A DNA stretch of 64,000 nucleotides from Gnetum montanum. Its lineage: Eukaryota > Streptophyta > Gnetopsida > Gnetales > Gnetaceae. The notes under the pieces are model-generated. The model saw only the letters and a program-made list of their open reading frames with translations, did not search any database and was not told where the DNA came from. Made by a program: the position numbers and the translations under genes. Position 1 is the first letter of the stretch. Each line of letters starts with the position of its first letter. The stretch lies in the NCBI GenBank assembly GCA_015680685.1, contig MNCI01035641.1:66366-130365 (forward strand), given 5' to 3'. Below, one piece after another: positions 55,325 to 64,000 of this stretch.

Positions 55325-57065
55325 GTTGATGTTTTGAGGATTGACTTGAGGGACATTGATCAAGAATCCAAAATGCCATGACAAGTCTATCAGTGATGTT
55401 TCCTTTCCACACTTAATTCTATAGCTATTGAACCATGCTAAAGAGTGCTTGTGATGATGAAATAAGGTTACAATGAAGTGATGTAGATTTGAAATGAGAT
55501 AAAAGGCTATATTTGATCATTGGAAAATGGTCACATCAATTAACAAAGAATTCCACATGTTGACATCATGGTATAACAGTGACATGCTTGCTAATTAATG
55601 TGATCTCCATGCTTCAACCTTTGAAGTACTAGTCATTTGGTAATACGTTAGAAGAACCAATGTTCTACTCTAAAACTTCTTTTCCCTTTAGGCTTTTTCC
55701 TTTGCCTATTTGGAGTTATTAATCTAAATTTTAGGCTTCATTGGCCTCCCAGCTTCCTTACTAATTTTCTTCCCTATTTTAATTTTGAATTATTTGGAGG
55801 AGTAAAACCTTGAATGGGTTTCATGGCCAAGGTTGAACTTAGTTTGGTTTTCTTGTTGAATGAGATGTGTTACATCTAACAAACTTAACAGTGGAGCATG
55901 ATGAAGGAGATGTCACATGACTAAAATGCATGAATGTGAAACATAGATCATCATTGTTGTTTAGGGTAAGGAAGGTTGTAATTGGGCTATGGAATTATTT
56001 CTTAAAAGGGGTAATGGAAGTGATGTAAGACAAGCACTCTTGGAAAAGCTAGACAAGCTAACCAAATATAGCACATCATGATCATATGGTAACTTTTTTC
56101 TACAATGAGTTACATCTTCATGATGACTTTTAGTTTCATTCTGCAAGCACAACTCCAAGAGAACATGAAAACAAGACAACAAATACATGTTATTACAAGA
56201 CATTTCATAAGGCCATGTGATATAACTAGTAAACTATAGGCCACCATAGGCTACTATTGATACAATCATGAGTAATTTTATGCTTTTTTTCATATATTTT
56301 ATGAATCTTGTAGTTCATTTTTCATGCCAAACAAAGAGAGAGATAGAGGTTATATAGGTTCACTTATTGTAGATCATTGGAGTTATCAAGATCGATCATT
56401 CATTCCAACTTGTCAACAATGGTAAAAAAAGTCTAAAAATAGTAAACAAAAATGTTAATCTTAGATGTAATTAAGGGCTATGTGATGGCTTTAATGTTTC
56501 CTTTCAATAGTTTGATGATTTCATGAACAAACTTAGGTTCTGGCAAGAAACTTGATTCCATGAGCCTTCCCCCCACCATCTTAGTTTAGATGGGAACTTT
56601 GACAAAGAACCCTCTATGATGTCTCTAGCTTCAAGGTCAATGGTAATCAAGCTACATTCAAGATGTTAAGGTTTTATGATAGAATGATTTCAAGATTTAA
56701 TATTTGAATATTTAAGATCAACTTGTTCTAGCAACATCATGAGAAGGATTTATTTGGGCTTTAAGACTATTCAAATTTTCTTCCTCATCCTTCTAGCTTA
56801 ATCCTGCATGTCAAGATAATCATATCAAGTAGCATCTACATGATAAAATTTTTAAGTAATGTAAAATACTATAAATATAGAGTAAAATAAGATTGAGTAA
56901 GGCTAAAACATAATGAAACAATGATAAACAAGGCAAGTAGAATGAAATATGGTCAAATATGACTGTATCTTGCTAGTTTCATGCCTTAGCAAGTCATGTT
57001 TTAGACGTATTTAGCTTAGAAAATTTATTGTAGGGATTGTGGAAGTCTCTTGGGCTAAGAATTAG
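55325..57065. other. RE6 3' region, no gene recognised
   Basis: AT-rich, no RT, RNase H or integrase motif on either strand. The 80-codon minus frame at 55,961-56,203 is not recognisable. Confidence 0.5.
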
Positions 57066-57069
57066 CAAT

Positions 57070-58460
57070 CGTTGATTGAGTTTTTGCTACTCAAACCTTC
57101 ACACACTAGGCCATACACTATCCAACATAAGGAATTGGTGTCCCAACATATAAGACTAAGATATGTAGTTTCCATGTGGTCTAGACTAAGTTTTAGGCAT
57201 TCTTGGACTCTTTTGATAGCTTTTAGAGCCTATATAAGGGTTTGGTCATCTTAAAGGATCATTTTAAGCTCATTTTGATCTAGAAAAAAGGTTGTTTATG
57301 ATTTTTACATTGGTCTATATGCTAACCAATGTACTTCTCCTAAGGTACAAGGGTGTATTATACAAATTGGATTCCAAGGGCCTTTTTGATTATTTTTATG
57401 ATATCAATACCTTTGGGTATCATCATAGTGATTCAACAGAGGAGATAAGTCAATTTTGATGTTAGTTTAAGTTTATGAAGCCATTGTAAGGTACCACACT
57501 ATGGTTTATATGTTGGCCATCATATAAATCTTGGGCCCCAATGTATTTATGCTAGAAAACTTATTTCATGAGTTGTCAAATTTGTAATTTTGGCTATATT
57601 AGGATTCCATGCCAATGCAAAGTTTTTAGGATTAAAAAATAATTTTTCCCATGTTAAAATGAGTCAACCAAAGTTTTTCTTGTAATTTTTATGCTAGCCT
57701 ATATGCTAGCTGGTGTAAAAATTGTTATGCCTTAGCGTAAAAGGGCTAAAACATTATTTTTTTTCATGCTTAAACAAGGTAAAATTATGGTTGGATTCTA
57801 TTTTTGGGATCCCATTCTTTACTATTCAAATTTTGAGCAATCTGGGGTGTCAAAAGCTTGCCCAAATGTTCAACCAACCCTTTTATTGCTACCCAACATA
57901 TAGACTCTAGATTCTCAATGTCTAAGGGTTGAATTTAGATTTTAAGGGCAAAAAAGTAGCCAATGTTAGGGCTTATGTTATGTCTTAGGACTCTAGTCTT
58001 CTACTAGTTCATTTTCAAGTCATTGTAAGCAATGAAAAATTGTCAAAAGTATCCCACATGTACCTTATAAGTTAGCTAGCATACAAGCTCTATGTGCCTA
58101 GCGTAAAAGGCTTAAATTCAATTTTTAAAGGCTGAAAAGTGGCCAAAGTTTGGGCTTTTCTTATTCCTTAGGCCTCTAGGCTTTGGTGAGTTAAGTTTTA
58201 AGTCATTTTGACCAATGGAAGTTGGTGAAAATCCTCCTTCATATTCCTTATATGCTAGCCAATGTATAAGCTTTGTGTGCCCAATGTAAAAGGCTTAAAT
58301 CCAAATTTTAATGGCTAAAACATGGCCATAATTTGGGCTTATTCTAGGCCTTATGCATTTAGACTTTGACTTGTCAATTTGTTTAGTCATTTTAACACAA
58401 GGATATTAGTAAAAAGCCTCTTACATGTTCCTTATACACTGGCCAATGTATAAGCTCTAC
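57070..58460. repeat. Tandem repeat, about 185-bp units
   Basis: About eight degenerate units marked by TATATGCTAGCCAATGTATA followed by AGCTCTATGTGCC and AGCGTAAAAGGCTTAAAT. Marker positions are about 57,124, 57,310, 57,505, 57,690, 57,895, 58,075, 58,255 and 58,440. The last three units are the best kept. No coding content. Confidence 0.8.
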
Positions 58461-58739
58461 TAACCATCCTAAAGCAAGTCCAAAGTGTGAGAGTTAAGCT
58501 GAACAATAGTTGAATCTTTGTACACTGTTGTGTATTTTTAAAGATAAAAAATTATTTTTTTATCATTTTACATTTTACATTTTTCTATGTTTTGTAATCT
58601 TTGATATAAAAGGCTACCAATTAAAATGACTGGAAAAGATAAGGTTAGTAAGCAAAGTTTAATGATGAAATGGAAAAGTGTAAAACAATGTGTAATAGGT
58701 CATAATATAACTATAAGAGAGATAAAGAAATTAGGTCAC

Positions 58740-58910
58740 TAATTTACTAGTTTTAGGCCTAGTAGGCCATATTGTTGCTATTTTTAGGCATCCCTAACCA
58801 TGTGTTACTAGTTTTACGCTTTGGAGGATTATGTGTTGTCAATTTTAGGCCTTTGCAAGTTGTGTCTTGCTAGTCTTAGGCCTTATCAAGCCATGACCAC
58901 ACATGTCTAG
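58740..58910. repeat. CTAGTTTTAGGCC spacer array (RE6)
   Basis: Five copies of CTAGTTTTAGGCC-like motif with 35-45 base spacing, next to the protease end as in RE2 and RE4. Here no antisense gene follows. Confidence 0.75.
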
Positions 58911-59149
58911 TCAGAATGGTATAGCCTCAAAAGAGCATATAAGGATAAAACCAACATTGAAACATGATATAATATCAAAAAAGTAAACAAAAAATCCTAA
59001 ACAAAAGAAGTGATAGTGTATTTGTTACCTGATCCCCAATAAAATAAGTGGCTTCCTTTGTGCGATCTAAGTTTCACCATTCTTCTTATTGAAAATGGCA
59101 ATTAGTAGGTGTCTTAATTGATTATTTAGCATTTTAGATTTGGTGTTAC

Positions 59150-59830
59150 TAACATTATAGTTGTTCTTGTTGTTTCCCCCAATCTAGGTATTGGGAGTCT
59201 CCTCTTAAAGCTTCACCTCTAAACCTTGATCAATGGTGACATAGTTAACCAATGGTAGTGACATATTGTCCCCATGAATGATAATATCATCATCCTCATA
59301 TGATAGGTGAACCTCCTAATGTATAGTAGATGAGATTGTGTGAAGCTTAGCAAACCATGATCTTCCTAGAATCAAGTTGAAGCTAGGTATCTCTTCAACC
59401 ACTAGGAAGTTGGTGGATGTAGGAAATTTTTCTCTGGCTATAAAATATAAGGAGATATAACATTGTACCAATACTCATGATCCATTAAATGACTTGAGTG
59501 CTAAGGTAGTGGTTTCTTGGATGTTCTTGGTTAAGCCTAGTTTCTCAACAATGGTGTATGGTATTGCATTGGTTATTTCTTCATCGTCCACATGAACATA
59601 ACGAACCTTATACATGCCAACATGTATAGTAATGAGGAGAGGAGTATAGAGAAATTCTCCATGTCAAGAGTTAATCTTCACCTCACTATCATGAAAATTA
59701 AGCATGGATTGATGTCCATTTTTCCTAAGTGAAGTTTACTCAATGATAGAATGGATGGACTCTTTATTGGTAGGCATGTCTCCATTCACAAGGATAGAAG
59801 ATATTATTGGATGGGCTTCTTCAATAATAG
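59150..59830 (-). pseudogene. Protease-like remnant (RE6)
   Basis: On minus the active-site region reads HVDDEEITNAIPY (about 59,600) against HVDDGAATN in RE4, so the Gly of the active-site turn is lost. The second block around 59,370 (FNLILGRSWF-like) and the preceding strand are recognisable by alignment with 16,715-16,850. Stops present. Confidence 0.6.
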
Positions 59831-61010
59831 CTCTCCATGGTTGATCATCTTCTAGAGGTCATCCTTTAATGCTATGCAAAAATTAGTGTCATCACCAGCC
59901 ATTTCATGATAATGGCAAACCTTATCACATCTGAAGTACTTTGATAGCTTCATATCATCTTTGGTTGCTATTGTTAGGTCTCTAGCTATGTCAAATAGAT
60001 GATCATGCCTCTTACAAGCTTCCTTAGGTAGTTACTTATGTTGTATACGATTGCTTTTAAGTAACTTTTCTAAAATATTATGAGGATTCACAAGAATCCT
60101 AGTGTACGTTGTTCTATCCTTTCATCCAAAGTTTGATCTTGGTTAATTTAGGGCATAGGAGGTAAATGGTTGCAATGAATTAAAATATGTGTTGCATGGT
60201 AGTGATTTCCACCTCTTTTTTTGCTTTGACTCTTTTGATACTTTGGCCACAATTGTATGTTCTTGCTTAGTTCTCTCCCTATCCCTCCTTGTATGTTGAT
60301 TTTTATAAGCCACATAGGCCAAGTTGTTTTTTGCCTCAACTACCTCCTTGATGTTCTTAGTTTGTGAAAAGTCTTGGCTCAGTGATCAGGGCTCTATGTA
60401 ATAGAGCTTTAACTTGATAAAGTAATTTACTACTCCCTTGAAGATGGCCAAGAGGTGAGTTTCAGATATAGGCTATAAAATTCCATTTATCATTGAATTC
60501 CATCTCTAAATAAACCTTTTGGCTAGTTTAAGCGGCCCTAACTTACCTTTTTAAGTTGATCTAATATGGCATCTAGCTTCAAGTTGTATCTGAAGTGATT
60601 AACAAATTGATTTATTAAGTCCTCAAGGGAAGAGATGGAACCTCTATGTAAGATTTGATGCCAATCTAAAGGCATTTTCTTAAAGAACATAAGAAAAATA
60701 CCTAATATTATATGTGGCCAAGCTTGCAACAAGAGTCACTTAGAATGGAAGGTGACCAAGTGTGCATTAGGATCCTCTTCATCATTGTATTTGGTGAAGT
60801 TTGGTATAGGCATGCTTGTGGGTAAGGTTATTTGAGTAAAAGTAGGATTTATGGGATCATTTTGGTAGAAATCTATAACCTTGACTATTTGAATTGTACT
60901 AGATTTGAGCTTTCATATCTCTTCAATAAGGTCTTGGATCATTTTGAGGGCTTGATCCAAACCTTGGGTTATCCCTCTAGGCTATAGTGTTTTCATTGAT
61001 GGTTGAGGAG
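59830..61010 (-). pseudogene. Gag capsid, degraded (RE6)
   Basis: Motifs on minus: IPNFTKYNDEEDPNAHLVTF (about 60,800), LDWHQILHRGSISSLEDLIN (60,670-60,610), HLLAIFKGVVNYF, SLSQDFSQTKNI (about 60,380) and CHYHEMAGDDTNFCIALKDD (about 59,905), a variant of the Tat-type zinc finger. The same order as in RE4, but strongly diverged. Confidence 0.75.
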
Positions 61011-61019
61011 GGAGTTGAG

Positions 61020-62600
61020 TAGTTTGAGGCTGTGCAATTAGCATTGGTATAGATAAAAGAGGTTGTGTAACTATCATCATAGATGGGTTAAATAATGAAA
61101 ATGATGTTTGCATCAGAACTTGTGATATGTAAGTGATGAAAGGAGTATAGAAGGCTTATGTTTCTTGGGATCCCAGAAAGTATTCCACTAGTATGATGAA
61201 GGGAGATAGCAAATTCTATTTCATATTTAGCGTAGGTGGTTGCTACCTGCTTCTCCAATTCCGTTCTTAGGCATCCTGCTATTAACATGGCTAAGTTGGC
61301 ATATTGCAAGTTTGCCAACTTCATGTACTCTATGAGATCTTGTATCTACAGGTCCCAGCTTTTTAGTTCAGCTTGGTGGATGAAGGCATAAGTATCCAAT
61401 ATGGTCCACCAATCAACATTTTGAGCACTGAGTGTGTTGATATGGGCATTAGCCATATGGATTTCTTTCTCAATCACCTACTTGTACATCCCCACCTGAT
61501 CTTTGAAATGTTCTTTAAGTTTCTCATGTCACTTGACCTTATTCTGTCATGTGCTTATTTTAATCACCATCTTTTGATGGATCGCACGTATCTTCTCCAT
61601 TGAGAGGGTTCTATTTTCTCTAGCCAAGAGATTCATATCCTGGTTGACCCTTATTAATTATTCTTGCAATTTCTAAAATATTTTCTCAAGAACATTCTTT
61701 TATTTTTCTACTATGGTCAACTAGAGATTTTCAGTAGCAAGGTGTTTATTTTCTTCTTGTGAGGCCTTGAGTGCCTTGGCATGTGCATACGTTTGATCTT
61801 GTACCTTGGAAGCATCCCAATTAGCCTTCTCTTTTTCCTTCATCACTCTTTTATTTTCTTCTAGCAATTTATTCAACTACTTTATTCGGAAGGACTCTAG
61901 CTGGTCTACAGGGATGAATTGAGACAGATCCCACTATGTAGATTGTAGGATGATGAGCTTTTCTTGGAGTCTTTTAACTCCTCCTCTGCATGTTCAGCCC
62001 TAACCTTTGCCATGACTAGCTTCCCTTTTGTTGAGATGAGGTTTGATTGTGTTGCTATGACATCTTGAGGAATGTCAAATAAGAATGTCATCACTTATCT
62101 TATCTACAACAATGTATCCAAAACATCCTCATGCTCCATAGGGGTCATCAAGGATCTAGCTAAGGTTTGAGCATTGTGTGCTCCTGTGAAATCTATTCGT
62201 GACACAATAGGGACATTGAATGATTCTTTAATGTGATCTACTACCACCTCTACTACTCTTGCTACATCGTGGTGTTGCATAGCCACTACTATGGCTCCTT
62301 TCCTAGTTTCTAATTGCAATTAGGATGCAGCATTTCTATAGATTTGTTGTGGCCAATGAGATTCCCCTCCTCTTATTTGGATGGAAACTTCACCCCATGC
62401 ATGATCAACTAAAATTGTCGGCCATGCAGCATCATCAATAACTTTGAAAAGATTTACTTCATCATGGCTTCCCCAATTGACTGATTTAGCACTAGCCCTG
62501 AGATGGCTCATCGATGGTTGATAGTCCTATGGTGGCAGTGGTGGTTGATCTTGTTGTCCCATGGGTTACGTGCTAGGCCTTGCTTACTATTGTTGATTGG
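61020..62600 (-). pseudogene. Coiled-coil region upstream of gag (RE6)
   Basis: Segments on minus: HDVARVVEVVVDHIKESFNV (62,104-62,319), KGKLVMAKVRAEHAEEELKD (about 62,000), then a long Lys/Glu-rich helical stretch to 61,380 and KLANLQYANLAMLIAGCLRT (61,324). It connects in the same direction to gag. It probably belongs to one long ORF1-gag polyprotein, now broken by frameshifts. Confidence 0.55.
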
Positions 62601-63584
62601 GCCTTATAGTTTTAGTTGCAGTGGGCTCAGCTGTCTACTCTTGCTTCGATTCTAGCATCTCACCAGCATTCTTCCTTGGGGCTAGTGGTTTCAGTAATTC
62701 AATAAATGAAGCATTTTGGGCCTTTCTGGGGATGTCATTAGCATACCCCAAAATTCTAGCACGTCGGCACAGCTTCTTGATTAGGCAAGGAAAAGGTAAT
62801 GCAAACTTCCTTGTCTTACGTTCTTCAAACAGCCTTAAGATTTCTGTGAGATATAGATGGGGTAGGTTGGCATCAACCTTGCCCATCAAGATGGAACTTC
62901 CTCTAGCCACATATGTGGAAATCCTATTTAGTCCTTTTGTTAGGAAAATGTGATATGTGCTAATTTTGAAAGAGATCCTCTCTTCAAGTGTGAGCTCTCC
63001 ATATGCTTTATCTTCTTTTCCATATGTCCTTTTTAACCATATCTTTCGTGCATCAACATCAAAGTGAGTGGACAAGTGAGTAACCTTGGGCCTTGTATTC
63101 AAAAGGTTTAGAAGTTCCAAAATGGCTTTGGTAGAGAAGTCAACAGAAATCTCGCCAATGTCAATGTGGTGCCTTCTTCTTTGTTGTGCCAAAATTGGTT
63201 TGTCTCCCCTAGGTACCAATCACCACTTTTAGAGAGAATAGGCCACAATGAAAACCTTTTAAGTTGGTCTCTGATTGCCTCAGGGGAAAATTTAATGAAA
63301 GGTCAAAATTTGAGTTCCACAATCACAACTGCTAACATGGACCTTTCATGAATTGCCTAAACACATTCCAGGGATAATGTGAGATGTTGTCCCTATTCAG
63401 GTACCCTATCGTCTCCACCTTTGGCATGCCTTGATTATGTAGTAATAATAGGTTCTTGATGAATGTTGAATGAGTATGCCTCCTGCTCTGCATATTCTTT
63501 GAGAGGCACTTATTCTTTGCCTCTCCTTGGTCATTTGGATGCACCCTGAAAGGGTCCTCCTTATTGTCCTTGTTTTGGGGCCAT
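62600..63584 (-). pseudogene. Plant-mobile (Transposase_32-like) domain ORF (RE6)
   Basis: Probable start ATG at 63,584 (MAPKQG), then a frameshift. The best part is an open 194-codon frame 62,635-63,219: GEISVDFSTKAILELLNLL, THFDVDARKIWLKRTYG, LTLEERISFKISTYHIF, ANLPHLYLTEILRLFEE, FALPFPCLIKKLCRRARIL. The order (V-x-F-S-x-x-A-I, then helical block, then LPFP-LI--LCRRA) resembles the putative plant transposon protein domain Transposase_32 found in gypsy elements. Ogre elements also have an extra ORF before gag. Identification by motif order only. Confidence 0.55.
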
Positions 63585-63599
63585 TTGCAATCACACAGG

Positions 63600-64000
63600 A
63601 CTGATTATTAGTAAGGTTATTTATAAAATTAGATTAATACCTTACTCCTTGCACTTAATAGATTTATTTCTTTCTTAGTATGATTCAGAGTTAAAGATTT
63701 TTACAAAAATTCCCCTAAAATTTTTGATATTGGGTCCAATTTTGATTAGGTGACTCCAAAAAATAATTTTCATGGTCTAGGTGAAGAAATAAAATTAATT
63801 TGGCAAATTCTTTTAGCTTTTTTAAGGTCACTTACCCTTGATAATATCCTTCGGGCAATGATGAATTTCAAAAATCTATGTGTGACTTAAAGTGTACCCT
63901 TCTCCCATGACTAAGTTAAACACTCTGGGTTTAAGTAGGTTTGATCAAAATGAGAATTAGAGCATTAATGAGCAAGTTATTGATGTTTGAATGATAGTTG
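63600..64000. other. RE6 leader, no gene
   Basis: AT-rich, no open frame of note and no tandem array like that of RE2-RE4. PBS and 5' LTR would lie beyond 64,000. Confidence 0.45.

Larger units (their letters stand above)
55313..63600 (-). mobile_element. RE6: gag-only relative without visible pol
   Basis: Minus-strand order from the right: N-terminal plant-mobile/coiled-coil ORF (63,584-61,020), gag (about 61,010-59,830), protease (59,740-59,270), CTAGTTTTAGGCC array (58,740-58,910), 185-bp repeats (57,070-58,460), noncoding region, PPT and LTR. Where RT to integrase should be there is none. This fits a non-autonomous element that keeps gag (TR-GAG-like). The 5' LTR lies beyond the window. 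Confidence 0.65.

Noticed and set aside
62597-62953. 118-codon plus-strand frame
   Set aside because: Complement of the plant-mobile domain of RE6, which has the longer frame and recognisable motif order on minus.

Overview
This window is plant nuclear DNA made almost entirely of old, nested and broken Ty3/gypsy LTR retrotransposons. I see no intact host gene, tRNA or rRNA. The land-plant call rests on several features: Tat/Ogre-type pol genes with a second RNase H, gag zinc fingers of the Tat type, plant-mobile-domain ORFs, plant-like GT-AG introns, and very large elements (RE4 is about 17 kb). The species cannot be named from the sequence. A large, repeat-rich genome is likely.

Layout (RE = retroelement; the RE names are mine). 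1-1229: AT-rich flank with a roughly 120-bp tandem repeat. RE1, 1230 to about 13.2 kb, minus strand: 3' LTR, polypurine tract, integrase, RNase H, RT, then a plus-strand spliced gene (copy a). RE2, about 13.2 to 22.9 kb: second half of a different subfamily member, with antisense gene copy b, protease, gag, leader repeats, PBS and 5' LTR. RE3, 22.9-31.3 kb: a pol fragment in inverted (plus) orientation joined to minus-strand gag, leader, PBS and a broken LTR. RE4, 31,326 to about 48,155, is the most complete element: 3' LTR, PPT, integrase remnant, RNase H, RT, antisense gene copy c, protease, gag, leader, PBS and truncated 5' LTR. It sits inside the LTR of RE3. RE5, 48.2-51.65 kb: gag, PBS and probable LTR of an unrelated gypsy family. 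51.65-54.8 kb: AT-rich sequence with one decayed plus-strand ORF of unknown origin. RE6, up to 55,312 and from there to about 63.6 kb: a divergent relative with protease, gag and an N-terminal plant-mobile/coiled-coil region, but no visible pol.

The main discovery candidate is the antisense gene carried by RE1, RE2 and RE4. It lies between gag-protease and RT, where Ogre elements carry their intron, and is read on the opposite strand. It has its own TATA box and up to eight exons. Splice sites and intron phases (2,2,1,1,1,1,0) agree between copies, so the translation runs on across the predicted junctions. Exons 2-3 resemble an FCP1/NIF-type HAD phosphatase whose catalytic aspartates are lost in both subfamilies. 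Exon 4 resembles plant-mobile (Transposase_32-like) domains. Exon 5 is acidic, exon 7 helical/coiled-coil and exon 8 an acidic tail. All copies now carry stop codons, so this is an ancestral element-borne gene seen as fossils.

How the parts work together, by inference: LTR promoters would transcribe gag-pro-pol on the minus strand, while the internal promoter would make a plus-strand mRNA complementary to the gag-pro/RT interval. Short tandem spacer arrays bracket the antisense gene in every copy, and a tandem leader array lies between PBS and gag.
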